Assembly: GCA_019009955.1 (NCBI GenBank)
Contig: CM032228.1
Coordinates: 180,576,001 to 180,640,000 of the forward strand
DNA length: 64,000 nt
DNA from: Riptortus pedestris
Taxonomy: Eukaryota > Arthropoda > Insecta > Hemiptera > Alydidae
Reading direction: 5' to 3'
The notes beneath the pieces were generated by a model. That model was not told where the DNA came from, searched no databases, and was given only the letters and a program-made list of their open reading frames with translations. This document shows positions 1-12,503 of this stretch, piece by piece. How positions within the stretch are numbered: position 1 is the first letter of the stretch; each line of letters starts with the position of its first letter. A program made the translations under genes and the position numbers.

Positions 1-1040
1 ACTTCCACTTCATTGATTTTCTTTTCTCTAAAATGAATGTAGCCAATAATACAGGTGTAGGTAGTTGTAGTATTATTTAATTAAGGTAGAATAATGATTT
101 CTTACTTTGGCATTATCATTCATTTTGGAAATTAATTATTCCCTACAATATTGACCGAGTAAAGCTCGCTTATTAGAGGCTCACGATGTAATAGCCTTAG
201 TATTATTCTGAGAAGAAAAGAACAGTATCAAGGGAACTACATTTCATAATCTTCTTTCACTTTCGCTGTACTTTGGGGTAGCTCATTTCGACGTTTCAGC
301 CATTTGAATTATTAAATGGAATTAAATTACCTCATAATTTTTCCTCTGTTAATGATTTCCTGTTAAAAATCACTTCGACGAGGATAAAGAAAATGTTGGT
401 CTTTGCCTACCACATCTAAAGTGCAAGTTACCCAATTAAATACATTTCAAGAGCAGCTGGGCATGACAAACGACAGTTTAAAAAAATGGGGATTGTCATG
501 GATAAATTTAAATATATTTATTTCTCTCCAAAAGCATTGCCTTCAACTCACACCCTGGAACACCCAACAGGAAAGTTTTGCTGTGTGCTAAATATTTATT
601 TTAAATTATTTTTAAGTCACCCAGTGAAAATACTTTGAAAAATAAAAATTTTCATTTAAAGCTGTTAAAAATAAAACAAATATGTATAACGCAGGATTTT
701 AATGCTCATCAAAGCCTTTTCTTCTTTTAATTTTATTTTTATATAGCTTTCTAAAACAAACTATTTTTTAAACAATCCGTGTAAACTAGCAGGCTGTTGA
801 TACCGGGCACTATTGGTCATGTATGCAATGTTACAACGGTGTACATTATAGTTGTGGTTATGATCACAGTTTTGACTCGCCATATCTCCATTCAAAAACA
901 GATAAAAATAACTAGCGGACCTTTTACAAAGCTCATAGGGCCATAGGAGTAAGTTTTCAACAATTATAGGATACGATAAATGACATTGATGTGACCTAAG
1001 CTCTTCATTAAAGTAAGCGAATTTCCCTTGTATAAGTACA
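1..1040. other. AT-rich stretch without a gene
   Basis: I see no coding region, repeat or RNA gene that I can support. The longest open frame (403-591, plus strand) is 62 codons, has no recognisable motif and is within what chance gives in such AT-rich DNA. Confidence 0.6.
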
Positions 1041-1620
1041 GAGTGTCTCAGAACGGTCCAACTATTTTACAAGTGAGTGAGACGCTAAATACGTGGAGCG
1101 GTGGTGGGGAAGGGGCAACGCTCAGAAGCTCAGTTCTTACATTTTTAGTTGGCGCTAATTGAGTTTGAAAATGATTATGTTCTGAGGTTAGATTATGTAA
1201 CCATAATTTTAGAGATATTTAATGATTTTGACAAGATTTTCTTTAGAGACGAGGCCTATTTTCACGTGAACGGTTATGTGAATCGCCAAAATTGCCGTTT
1301 TTGGGTAGAGAACAATCCAACGTTTCTACACCAACGCCCTTTACATAGCCCCAATGTTACAGGTTGGGTCGCAATGTCCACGAAGTGCATAACTGGACCT
1401 TACTTCTTCAAACTTAACAACTTCTTTGAAAAGTCTTCAATAACGTCCCCACAGGGTTTGAAGAGTGTCGTCAAACAAACAGGCGTCATTTAAGTAATAT
1501 CACATTTAAAAAGTAAAATTTCCCTCTCTGCTAAAATTTTGGTATCAATAAATAACTAAATATAAATAACATTTTTTTTAACTGTTGTTCGAAATAGTTG
1601 GATCGTTCTGAGACACCCTA
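1041..1620 (+). mobile_element. Internally deleted mariner-like element
   Basis: The ends form a terminal inverted repeat of about 27 bp. The left end reads GTGTCTCAGAACGGTCCAAC (from 1043) and the right end, read on the minus strand, gives GTGTCTCAGAACGATCCAAC, with one mismatch over this stretch; the match continues through CTATTT. A TA lies at the right edge (1619-1620) and another just outside the left end (1037-1038), fitting the TA target choice of Tc1/mariner elements. At about 580 bp it is less than half of an autonomous mariner, and only the middle of the transposase remains (1149-1493). It is inactive. Confidence 0.8.
1149..1493 (+). pseudogene. Mariner-like transposase fragment (first catalytic Asp region)
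   Basis: This is part of the DDE/D catalytic domain of a Tc1/mariner transposase, which cuts and rejoins the element ends. The frame contains FFRDEAYFHVNGYVNRQNC followed by FWVENNP and, later, GPYFF. This matches the region around the first catalytic aspartate (the D of RDEAYF) and the downstream strands of the RNase H-like fold in this family. The second and third catalytic acids are absent and the N-terminal DNA-binding domain is missing. A stop codon (TAG, 1146-1148) lies immediately upstream of the open frame, so there is no true start. The fragment sits inside the terminal inverted repeats at 1041 and 1620. The mariner subfamily cannot be fixed because the spacing between catalytic residues is lost. 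Confidence 0.75.
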
Positions 1621-2617
1621 TTATAGCTTTTCATTATAAACTAAATGTTACTCCACTGTGTTACCGGATTTATATCTTGGTTTTTTATGTATATATTTTA
1701 ACATAATTAAGTAAATAACTTCAGAAAATTTAATCTTGGCATCAATTAGGAAAATAATATCGTTTTAATAAGCAACTTAATTTATCTGAATATACCAATA
1801 TCTCTGAATGAGAAATTAAATTAGAACGCTATGTCAAAACCGAGATACAACATGTCATTTTTGTACAAATTCAAATTGGATGGCGTGTCCGATGAAAATT
1901 GATTTAATTGACATTGATCCTTTAATAAGGATCAAAGTATATTTAATTATTAACCGGTTTTGCTTTCCTTTGGCTAGCTGTGCTACAGGTATCTCATCGG
2001 CTTCATGAGGCAATTCAAGAGCTTCTAAAATAAAGAAGATGCCAAAATCAGAGTGTGCCATATAACGATGGTTCTCCTTGAGTTGTTTTGATAAGTAAAG
2101 GTAGCTAGTGTTATATCGACAGGGAACAGGCAGAATATCCTGATTAAGATTTAGACAAACTATTATGTGAGTAGAATAAGGCTGAACGTCCTAACATTTT
2201 TTTGTGAGGCTGTTTTTAGAAATAATTATTGGGAAGAATAATTAAAATCAATCTGTGACACCTGGAAATAAAATTGTTCTCTCCGAGTTGAAATATACAA
2301 ATACTTAACATTAGGTAAAATAGATAAAAATAATATTTTGTGCCAGTAAGTTGTATCATTACTTGAGATTGGGCTTAATACTTTTTATGCGCCTAAAATT
2401 TGAGAAACATTAAAAGAGATTAAAATACATCAAAGAAGCTCTTAAATTATGCGAAAAAGTAGGGACCTCCAGGGAAATAAAATAAAGAACAGAGGACACC
2501 CTCTGGAGTAATAAATTCTTAAACACTGTAGCGAAAAAGGAAGTTATGGTCTGGGTTCTGACGTAGCCTTCCTTGCAATGGAATCCAAGAGTGATTTCTC
2601 ACATTATTGAAGGAAAA
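1621..2617. other. AT-rich stretch without a gene
   Basis: No gene or repeat that I can support. The open frame at 1855-2061 (minus, 68 codons) has no recognisable domain. Confidence 0.5.
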
Positions 2618-3128
2618 TAAGGTCCGTCCCGCAGGGGCTGCGTAAACTAAGCAGATTTTCTACGGGAAGGATTACAACAGAACATACTGGTAACACCACC
2701 GTGAATGTTAAGCGAATAAATACAATCGGTAAGAAGAAATCTTTCAGTCAGTTTGCAAGTTAATAATATCTACAAGGAAAAGCGTCTACATTGTAAACAA
2801 ACAGGGAAGTAAACATCGCAGCGCTGAATAGATAGAATCTAGACCGGAAAGAAGAACAATTACTGAAATATATCTGAATATAACATATTAATTTTAATGA
2901 AAACTATTTACTATATCTAGTAATGTAAATTGAAATGAATCAGAATAATTTTTATCTCAATCAGTCAAATTTTAGTTTTCCAAAAACTTAACCGGTTAGG
3001 GGGGGGGGGTGGTCACCAGAGCATATTTGCATATATCTCGTATAATAAATGTCTCTTGAAAACAATTTGGTATTTAAGTTTCGATTAATGTGGTTTATTA
3101 TATAACAGAATATTGTTTATGTAATATA

Positions 3129-3173
<45 letters not shown>

Positions 3174-3248
3174 GAATGGACCTCATTTTCGTCATTTCCT
3201 AGGTAGGACATTTGAAGAAAGATTTCGAAAATCGCGTCATGGGTACGA
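2618..3248 (-). mobile_element. HINE-like (Helentron-derived) element, minus strand
   Basis: Read on the minus strand, 2618-2672 gives the family 3' end: AAAATCTGCTTAGTTTACGC, then CAGCCCCTGCGGGACGGAC. The hairpin stem is slightly damaged relative to ACGCAG/CTGCGT. The family's TA tract is at 3133-3168. From 3169 to 3248 the minus strand carries the family's 5' part, with CATGACGCGATTTTCGAAA and ATGAGGTCCATTCAAAATTA. The middle (2673-3130) has diverged and I cannot align it by eye. The 5' terminus is displaced into the foldback at 3250-3457. Confidence 0.65.
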
Positions 3249-3249
3249 C

Positions 3250-3457
3250 CTGCGTGCGCAAAGCGTATTGAACCACTAATAAAACAAGGAAGTGTGAGTG
3301 AAAATATCTTTATTTTTACATTTTAGGAGATTTTCCTTAAGAGAAATTAGCTATTGATAATTTCTCTTAAGGAAAATCTCCTAAAATGTAAAAATAAAGA
3401 TATTTTCACACAAACTTCCTTGTTTTATTAGTGGTTCAATACGCTTTGCGCACGCAG
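3250..3457. repeat. Near-perfect 100-bp-arm foldback (palindrome)
   Basis: The arms 3250-3349 and 3358-3457 are reverse complements with only two mismatches that I can count (GTGTGAGTG against GTTTGTGTG), separated by an 8-base spacer. The inner 25 bp of each arm is the HINE 5' end (GGAGATTTTCCTTAAGAGAA), and the outer ~75 bp is non-HINE sequence starting CTGCGTGCGCAAAGCG. The foldback therefore interrupts the 5' end of the minus-strand HINE and duplicates that end plus its flank in inverted orientation. The high arm identity suggests a recent origin or ongoing gene conversion between the arms. Confidence 0.95.
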
Positions 3458-4040
3458 ATTCACGCTTGCGTAAATTTAAAATATGTTCTGCGGGCTAGAA
3501 ATACACATACATTCCATTGCAAATGTCTTCCTTAACTACGAGGTATAATATCGTGCATGAGATGGGACCAAATATAAAATACAAATAACTCTCATAATAT
3601 TTATTAATCGAAAACATTTCTAGAATGACAATTTTAGAAAAATAGCAAACAGGGATTATGCTTACACCATTTTTCGGATTGGGTCGTCATTTATGATTAA
3701 TCATTTCACCCCACCTCTTTCACTTCAATTTTCCTGGCTCAAGTTCAGTCAGTCATTAACGAACTTAGTTCCTCATGAAGAGAAAAAATATCCACTCACT
3801 AAGCGTTCTGCGTTATTTAAATGCAATTTTCAATGATGACGACACTTTTTCGAAGTTCCACATTTCTTTTTCAGTGAGGATAACAATACGTGTTCTTATT
3901 TCCTCGTTATGGTGATCATTTCATGAGTAGAAGTTGGTTAAATTAGGGCTGAACAATAAAAAATACAACTAATATAGTAATGATTAGGTAAGAAACGAAA
4001 TTCAATTAAAACGGGAATTCATTTAAGACGGGAGTGTTTA
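3458..4040. other. Stretch without a gene
   Basis: No coding region or repeat that I can support. Confidence 0.5.
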
Positions 4041-4140
4041 ATTTTTATAATTATGATTATTTTAACGTCCACTTTGTGCTACTAACGGTTGATTGAGACG
4101 GGTTATCCACAGGCTACCACCCTTTTCTAGCCAGGCTCTT
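4041..4140 (-). mobile_element. 3' fragment of a tRNA-derived SINE
   Basis: On the minus strand this reads CTAGAAAAGGGTGGTAGCC, then CTGTGGATAACCCGTCTC, then AAAGTGGACGTTAAAATAAT. It matches the 3' half of the SINE copy at 11805-12030 (CTAGAATAGGATGTAACCCG ... AAAGTGGACGTTAATAAA). The tRNA-like head with the promoter boxes is missing. Confidence 0.7.
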
Positions 4141-5290
4141 AATTTGACTGGACATTTAAAAACTGTTAAAGCAGAGAAAAGGCATTACTTTATCAACAAA
4201 ATATAAAATCTGACGGATATATTTAACATACTAAATTATACAATTTCTCAAAACACTAGTTAAATTTCACGAGTCATGAACATGATCGTTTTTTTTTTCA
4301 TTAAGCGTGTAAATATCGAGTTCCTTAATAACCAATAAACATTACTTTCATAAGAACGTTACTATACTTGATAGATACTTCGCTGAATGAGTACTACCTC
4401 AAAAGCGATTTCTCAACATTTACGATAAAATGGACAAAGAAAATAATTTACTAAAATTATTCTAATTTCAAGGACATACATATGTGTATAACATTTAATG
4501 TCCATCTAATTTAATATTCATAAATATTGTAAAATGGTTTTTAAACGTTATTCATTCGAAAATTACATTCATTCAAGTATGAAAATCATAAGCATTATTA
4601 AATTAGTTAAAACTCAACTTTATGAACACCTGAATTCCTCCTAAAACTGTCTATTAAAGGAAATGTATAATTTACGTGAACAAAAAGTAGCAGAATATCC
4701 TAGATTTTCATTGATTTCCGTTATTTATAGAATGAAGATAATTGCTCCAGTCGAATGACGCCATAAAAAGAACGTCAAGAGCTAATATTTTCTTACATTT
4801 ATAAATAGAGATGTTATAAATAGTCACCTGAATTAAGTTGGCAGGATTTTTAGATTAAATGAGACTAAGAAGAATCATGAGAAGGAGAATAATGTCTGTT
4901 AATTCGGGAGAAAAAAAGCTAAAATAATTAATAATTGTCAAAGATCATATTAAAGTAGGCTCAGAAGAAAAGGTCCTTTTTGAACTAGTCCTATTTAGAG
5001 ACACAATAACTAAAATTGAAAATAGTTGGTGTTTGCAGAATGATGGAAACTTCAAAAAAACATGGATTATATTAGCGCTATGGAAAAACTTACATAAAAC
5101 AATTAAAGGTCACTACTACAACCACAAATTTTAAATGTAAGAATTCCAAGGCGAGTCCTAATTATGAATATATCAGAGTTTGCATTACACTTCTTCTCAT
5201 GCCTCCTCTCCTTCAGATCCGCATTTACCATTACTGAACGTTTCATTTATAGATGAACCTTATTTATGGAGATACGAGTAAAATGGTAAA
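4141..5290. other. AT-rich stretch without a gene
   Basis: I see no gene, RNA or clear repeat. Confidence 0.5.
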
Positions 5291-5940
5291 GTTCTGTTAT
5301 AAAAGACTTACTTCTCTTCTTCAACACTTTTATTAATCCTCTTTGATTGTTTCACTTGAAATGAAGCCTCCTCAGGAGATTTTTTACCTAAAATACCCCG
5401 GTATTACCTATCATAAACCTGTACTAACTTCGAGACAATGAGGCACGTTAGTGGAAGCTGGTCTAGGTATGTTTTTTAACTTTATAAATCTCCTAAAGAG
5501 TTTCCACATGAAGTATAACCTATAGAGAGGAGTACGTGTGTTTCCTATATGACCTTCTGCCGATCTATTCATATTTCAATGAGGTAAAGTCAGAACATAG
5601 ATAATTAAATATGGAGATTTGTATCGATTAAACGAAACATACGGTATATATACTTCATAATATACTTACTCGGTATACAGTCCTTGAAGTTCCACTCATC
5701 ACGGTTCTAAATCAAGCTTCTCTAATTAGCGAGAAGTTTCCATTTTTGTTAATGGAAGCTTAATTATTGTATTTTCCTGGAGTTATGAGTTTTGCAAAGT
5801 ATCAATCTAGGGACATTGCACTAAGCTTTATTGATTAGTACATTTTTCCTTCACTATTAAATGTATCTTTAGTATTAAATATGTCTTGTCTAGGCTAAGC
5901 GTACTTCCGGCCCAAGATCGCGTCCAATATGAGAATGTAA
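5291..5940 (+). repeat. Dispersed repeat, copy 1 (with 329 extra bases)
   Basis: The blocks 5291-5451 and 5781-5940 match 9223-9395 and 9396-9548 in the same order and orientation. Shared stretches include TTCTTCAACACTTTTATTAA and TGTCTTGTCTAGGCTAAGCG. The copies diverge by roughly 10-15 percent. This copy carries about 329 bp (5452-5780) that the other lacks, with AGT at both junctions. I see no terminal inverted repeat in the extra segment. The repeat has no coding potential and its family is unknown to me. Confidence 0.8.
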
Positions 5941-7189
5941 ATTTTAAAGGACCTCAATTTAGTTACCAGACAGGACCCAAGGCCATTTGAGAAAATACAA
6001 CCTCTGTAGCTGATTAGGCTTAATTCAAATGTCCTAAACTGCATCAAAAATCATGTTTAACACATAATTAATGGGATTCTAATTAGCACCATAGGACTAT
6101 TTTCAGAAAAATAGTTTGTAAATATTGCTCTTGTTTTATTTTATTAAATATTTTTTTTTAAATTTCCATGGTCTGTGGGACAGCTACCATTGAAATTTCT
6201 GTTTTATCTTTATGTGTTTGTATGCAAATGATAATGAACTATTCAGTTGGTTGTCTTCAGTATTTGCAAAGATATTTTCATAAGGCCTACAAAGGTTAGT
6301 CTGAATTCAGAGAGAGTTATTTCATCTCAAAAAAATAATAATTCAACTCTCCTATCTATTATACCAAATCTCTTCATGTCCCGTAGCACAGTTAGCATAA
6401 CCTCTTCCTATCTTCATTAATATTTTATACTTGGAAAATCCCCGCCTCATATCGTACTGTAAGATACATATAATATTGAAGTTTTTTTTGTTCATGTTAG
6501 TAGCAATGATGTACGTTGTGTACGTTTTGGGGTTCAAACTGCTGAAAGACAAAATACCTGTTCATGAATTTCCCAATCCTTGTTTTGGTAACTTCTTACT
6601 AACTGGGCGATTTCTTGCCACAGTTTATGGTGACAGTTGTTTCTTATGAGTTCTACACACTGGAAGGAACCCATGACATGCGGGAGGGCCTCAATCTTCC
6701 AGCACAGCACGCAACGGGGTGATTCTAGATTCCTATAAGGGATTGAACCTACTGGTACTAAATAGATATTTAGTTTTGCGTCTGCGCTATGCGAAACATG
6801 GCAACCTTTTCTTATCCTCTCTTATGAATTTTGTCCATTCAGAGAATATCTCCTTTATCCGATGTGACTATCTTCCACCAGGACGGTCTCTCTATGTTAG
6901 ATGATAGATAGATATACAGTTAATGACCAAAATCTGTCTGAAAGGACTGATGGATGGAGAAGAAGTAAAATGTGAACCCCAATAATATAGACAAAAAAAA
7001 TTCCTACAAATTTTTCATGTGTTTTACTCTATATCGAATATTAATAAAGATATTTGGATAAATTACGTTCAGACTATAGGTGGCCTCACCGTGCTCGGCT
7101 TTAATTTCAAGCCTCTTTTACATAGGGTTCTTACTAATAGATAAACAAAGAACAGAATTAGTGATTAATTTATTTTTGCGAAGTTTCAG
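5941..7189. other. Stretch without a gene
   Basis: Open frames at 6352-6552 (minus), 6431-6649 (plus) and 6719-6904 (plus) are 61-72 codons, overlap on opposite strands and show no motif. I do not call them genes. Confidence 0.5.
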
Positions 7190-7240
7190 TATTTCGGAAA
7201 TTTGTCTTGTTTACGCAACCCCTCCATCACTTTTTCCAGT
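7190..7240 (+). mobile_element. Possible worn HINE 3' end
   Basis: The sequence GGAAATTTGTCTTGTTTACG followed by CAACCCCTCCATCAC resembles the family 3' end (GGGAAATCTGCTTAGTTTAC, then GCAGCCCCTGCGTGAC). The hairpin no longer pairs. No 5' half is recognisable upstream. Confidence 0.35.
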
Positions 7241-9222
7241 TTCAGTATAGAAAATATCAAACTTCATTTCGCCTACACTTGTGATTACAGAACGGAACAA
7301 ATATATTTCTTCTTCCCCAATAATATTTAAAAGATGTTTAACTGATTTACGTTCATTATTTTTCAACTTCTGTAAGAATTATGTAAGCTTATGTAAGTTA
7401 CTGTAACCAAAGCCCGTTAAAAAACTCGTATTTAAGTTCTAGATGAGGAAGAATTTTTAAAAAATAAGTTAATGAATGGTCCAGAGAATATTGTAGGCTT
7501 TCCATAGCCTTGTAGTTACGAGACGGTTATTGGTTTCATCATCCTTGTTTTTCCCTACCCTCATCTCCGTACATCAAAAGTTTATTTATTGATTTCGCTT
7601 TTACATTATGTTCAAGTTTGAAAGGGGGAAATGGCTTATGGTTGGCTTCGTTGTCTTCATTTTAGAATATAGAATCACTGACTCATCCTTCTGCCTTTTC
7701 AAGAAGCTATATGAGCCCTATCCAACACATCAGTAGTATTATCTTGTAGGCCTTCTTTCACGAGTTTGTCACTGTTTCATCTTTCTTAATCTTATGACTT
7801 TAACTTCTCTGTTCCCATTTTGTTTAATATTCTTGATTCACTATAAATAAGACACCAAAATAGTCTAAGGAATCCATTATTCCGTCGTCTTGAAGTAAGT
7901 CTAATTTGTATAGTCTTGAGGCCCACTCATGAAATTTTATTTAAAAGTTAGTAGAAAAGGTACAAGGAATTTAATCCCAAAATTTTCTGGATCCCTAAAT
8001 GTAAAAATCTGAACGAGTTGTGATGATCGAACCTCGAAATAGCAGAAATTAAAACTAAGAATTCAATGGAGAATTACAAAGTCGGTAAAATTAATAATCC
8101 AAACATTTAATCTGCTTGTCAAGAATTTCTTTATAAGAAACTTAGTGTTGAAGAAAAAAATAGTATTAAGAATAACAAAAGTTAAATAAGAGAGGATCCC
8201 GTGTTCTAAGGCCATAAACTTTTTGTCCTAGCTCTGTTCCTCGATAGGAAATAGACCGTTACAGAAATAATACTAAGGTAAGACCTCGTTCGATATAAAC
8301 CTTAAACTGATAGAAATATGGCCCCAGAATTATAATATTATATAATGGTAAGGCTCACTGACTCTCCACCTTTCCTTTAACCCATCAAAAGCTTTGTCAG
8401 ATGTAGCTATATAGCTACTCCATATTATTTCCATTTAGTGAATTTGCACAAGCCAGATACAGTTTACTGTACTGAAATTTAGTTTTAATGCACTAGTCAC
8501 TAGTTCTGTGCTAGTTTAAATAAACACATTTAAAATCATGTTTTAACGAGATCTGCGTAATAGGTTTCAGTGCTTAAGTTAAGTTGAATTTTATCCATTA
8601 GTTTGCCTAAATTATTTAACTCTTTAGTAGGTACAACCTATTTTTTATTTGAGATTAGAAGTGCCAAAAATTAACATAGGTGTCAACAAACTTTAATCTA
8701 GCAAAACAAATGTCCCCTTTCTGTAATTAGTGTCGTTGATTTTAATCAGAGTAGCTCAGGAAAACATGAATGAAACATAGCTAAAACAATGTTGTTTTAT
8801 TTGTATGTTTTTTTTGTACATTAATAACTGACTGCTAAATTTGCTAAACTTAAGCTAGCACTAATTTTAAATTATTGTAAAATACAGGTTTTCCTCAAAC
8901 TTGTCTATGGCAATTAATACATTATATGCAAAAACAGTTCACTTTAAATACATTGCTAAAAAAAATGGTTCAAATTAGTTTCGTGTAATTTTGAGCAATA
9001 CCTTAATGCTCATATTGGCATTATGTTATCAACGCTCCCCATGGTTAATTTCGGTAAGTATGGGCATTCGAAGAGATTTATTCCCTTATCAGTTTTTGTT
9101 AAAAATCATTTATATGTACTCTTTCATTTTCATTTTAGATTACTCCCGTTTCATTTATGCATGCACCTTAAATATGTAGATACGAATAGATTGGTACTAA
9201 CACTTTTATAATAATAATAAAA
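7241..9222. other. Long AT-rich stretch without a gene
   Basis: No coding region or repeat that I can support. The overlapping open frames at 8991-9179 and 9023-9211 are short and featureless. Confidence 0.5.
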
Positions 9223-9548
9223 ATTCTGGTATAACACTCTCACTTCTCTTCTTCAACACTTTTATTAATCCTCTCTGCTTGTTTCACTTCGAATGAAGCT
9301 TCTTCAGCAGATTACTAGATTCTGTGCCTACATAACATATATCGGTATTAGCTAGCATAAAACCAGTTCTACCTTCCGCACAGTGAGCCACGTCAGTTAT
9401 GATTTTTGCAAAGTATCAACCAAGGGACATTACACTAAGCTTTCTTGATTAGTACATTCACTATTAAATGTATCCTTCATATTAAATATGTCTTGTCTAG
9501 GCTAAGCGTACGTCCAGCCCAAGATCCCGTCCAATATGAGAATGTAAT
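9223..9548 (+). repeat. Dispersed repeat, copy 2 (short form)
   Basis: This is the short form of the repeat at 5291-5940. It joins directly the two blocks that are 329 bp apart there, at CACGTCAGTTATGATTTTTG. It ends at GAGAATGTAA, the same point as copy 1. Confidence 0.8.
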
Positions 9549-10230
9549 AGAAGAATATAGGTATTTACTCGGGCACACAAGATGCCCGCTGATGATTTTT
9601 GCTGAGGAATATTTTGGAATGTGATATTACTTCTTTATAGCATGAAATAAAGGTCCTGGGTGGTTTTAAAATATATTCTATATTACTCTTTGATTATATT
9701 GTACAACGTACAAATATAGAATCCCAATACCTAATGGATGATCTGTCCTAATTAAAAATTTATTTATTTATCTGGGCTAAAATGCATGGGAATTATAATT
9801 AGTTCAGAATATGTGAATGAATACATGAAAATGTAAATTAATAAATAAACACTTTAGTCAACAACTCATGGAAGGCCAAAGAGTATATTCGGTTTATAAG
9901 AAGAACCTTTTATATCTGGTCAGTTACGAGAATGTGGCAATTCGAGAGGTGATGAAAATATCCTTCTTCAGCTTCACTGATTTAAAAAACAATGAACTTC
10001 AATAGTCATATTTATTAAACATTGCATCTAAGAGTGGGAGATTAGCTCGCCAATAGATATTCCTGAATATCAGTATTCTTAAAAAAAAAAAAATAAAAAA
10101 AAAAATAAAAAAAAATCTGTGTTTAGAATATATTTTTCACTGCAATTATGTTGTTGGAATTTTCGAATTTAAAATTTTTCAAATAGAATTTATTCCTATT
10201 CTTTGAGAATGCTTGTAGAGGTTCCTGAAA
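9549..10230. other. Stretch without a gene; A-rich tract at 10081-10116
   Basis: No gene is visible. The tract at 10081-10116 is nearly pure A with three T interruptions. It is not attached to a recognisable retroelement. Confidence 0.5.
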
Positions 10231-10479
10231 TGTTTTGAACCTCCAACTGTACGGCGAATCTCCAGGGGCGCCGGTAAAATTACCCACAATATTTTGCAGA
10301 TTTTCCAATCGGCTTCATCTAGTAGTAGTGGCCATTGCAACTCATGGTACGAGTTCATTGGGAACCACTACGACCATCAGATGAAGCAGATTGGAAAATC
10401 GGCTGTATTACCGATATCACCTTGGATATACGCCTTACGCGACAACCGCAATGACCACCAAAGGTTGAAGTTTAAAACA
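10231..10479. mobile_element. Foldback (MITE-like) element
   Basis: The sequence folds around GGTAC near 10349. The inner arms (10299-10346 and 10353-10400) start GATTTTCCAATCGGCTTCAT and GATTTTCCAATCTGCTTCAT when the second is read on the minus strand. The symmetry continues outward less perfectly: GTACGGCGAATCTCCAGG on the left against GTAAGGCGTATATCCAAGG on the right. The whole structure is about 250 bp and non-coding. I cannot assign it to a superfamily and see no clear target duplication. Confidence 0.65.
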
Positions 10480-11804
10480 ACATGTTTTTAATCTGTATTA
10501 AGGGGTAAAAAAATGAATCTAGCTGCTATTCAGTAGCATACGGAGGATGGATATATATTCAATAATATCTCCGTTAATATTGGTTTTATTGGAAAAATGT
10601 AAAAACGAAATGGGTTGAAACTATGTATTCCGGTCCTGAAACGTTGTTTATATTTATCTATTTCAAACATTTAACTCATACTCTCAATCTCCATTTTTAT
10701 TTTTGTTATTTTTATCAACCCATCAGCTAGTAAGTAGTTGTAGTGGTAATACATGTATAATGCATGTTTGCCCATCAAATATCGTTAACAATAGATCTTT
10801 CATTATCTCAAAAACGTATGCCAATCTAGTAAAATTATGTCCATTTCTGGTTTCAGCAGCCCAGAGTTACTTTGATATTGTTATAATATAACTGCCAAAT
10901 ATTCTCGGTCACTGCGATAAATGTCATTGTGTAAATGAAATAAAATTTATTTCTTTTAGAGTGGGCACCCATCGTCATATACAAGAGACATCTGTGTGAA
11001 GTACTTATCTATTCTCAAACCTGTTTTTTAATAATGATCATATGTAAACTGTCTCGTCTGCTCATGTCCAGCCTCTGTGGGATTCAAAGAGGATTGATTT
11101 TCATTAATCTAAAGGACTGTGAATATTAGCGTAAATTTAAGATGTTTAAACAAGAGAAAAATCGGATAGGAATAATAATAATTAGCCAAAAGTCTTGTAA
11201 TAATTTTGTGTAGTTTCAAAACGGTTTTAGCTTCAGTACATTGAATAAGGGATTTCAGGAATGTTAAGGCGAAACAAAAGATCCCAGAAGTGGATGAAAA
11301 CAATGAATTGTATTTCGAAGAACTAAAACAAAACTACGCTTTATATTTAGTTTTCGACTTAATTGTTTTATGCTCAAAGAGTTTTGTAATAACAAAGTAG
11401 TTCTAACTAAATCATAAAATTATTTGTCTACTGGAAGCATTACTAGCACGTTCCTTGTCAATTAGTATTTTTTGGATTGTTATGTTTGTGAAAGTGGAAT
11501 AAGGGAGAATGAGGCTACTGGACAACTAATTACGGCATTCTTAAATTTTCTTCAAATTCTCTATTAGGTGTTTGTAAGAAGAATATCTCAAGCGACGATT
11601 AATAGATTTTTATATTAAATTCTATAAACGTAATTAGCGTGATCCTCAAGTCTAGGGCGGAACCCCTGGCCATTAGTAAAGTAGTGTCATGACTGGATTC
11701 ATTCTGCTGTTTTCAAGAACGGTTAGCTACAAATGACAGGGCTACTGCTGCAGCACCTTCTTGTAGGTAGCCCAAAAGTTTCGGATAGGTATAATGATTT
11801 AAAA
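10480..11804. other. Stretch without a gene
   Basis: Open frames at 10703-10891 (plus) and 11109-11303 (minus) have no recognisable motif. Nothing else can be supported. Confidence 0.5.
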
Positions 11805-12030
11805 GAGCTCAGGTTAGCCATGTCAGTTAAAGCGTTGACCTTAGTCTGACATGATAAACCTAGAGTGGTGAGTTCGATTCTCGCCTGGGCAAAGGAAATT
11901 ATTTAGTGACGGAATTCATTAAATAACATCCTAAGTCCTACCCTGGCTAGAATAGGATGTAACCCGTAGATCACCCGTTCCAATAAGCCTTAGTGGCAAA
12001 AAGTGGACGTTAATAAATAATAATAAAAAC
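11805..12030 (+). mobile_element. tRNA-derived SINE, fullest copy
   Basis: The head contains an A-box-like stretch (GGTTAGCCATGTCAGTTAAAG) and a perfect B-box (GTTCGATTC, 11872-11880), the internal RNA polymerase III promoter inherited from a tRNA. The body follows (CTAGAATAGGATGTAACCCG, then AAAGTGGACGTTAATAAA) and ends in a short (TAA)n tail. ATTTAAAAGA before and ATTTAAAGCA after the element may be a worn target duplication. The same family occurs at 4041-4140, 48432-48655 and 58180-58349. A SINE has no protein and depends on a partner LINE; the partner cannot be identified here. Confidence 0.8.
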
Positions 12031-12435
12031 TTATTTAAAGCACATGATTCACTAAAGAGATGATGATATCACGAAGTCTCTTTACGCTTGAGCGTGTTGT
12101 GCAGGAGTCACCTTTATGAAGAGTTATGTAAAGAACTTCCAATTCGAGAAGATCCTTGTCCTAAATATGGAGTTCGGCAAATCTCGGCAGACAGATAGGA
12201 CAACACTAATATTATCATTTCTCCAAATATTTGTGAGTTTTTCCAATGTTTTTAGGATATGCTTAATTTCCAAAAACATGCCAGTGGCCAGTATTGTTAT
12301 TTTTTATGTGCTAATTCCTTATAAAATATATTTATAACAAACAACGTTTCCCAAAGATCATGAGTTTTGCTAAGTTTGCTGGGGACATCTGATTTTGTGT
12401 AACATGGCATTTATAATTATAAGCTACATTGTTTT
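12031..12435. other. Stretch without a gene
   Basis: The open frame at 12116-12337 (73 codons, plus) shows no domain. No repeat can be supported. Confidence 0.4.
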
Positions 12436-12443
12436 TTTAGCAG

Positions 12444-12503
<60 letters not shown>

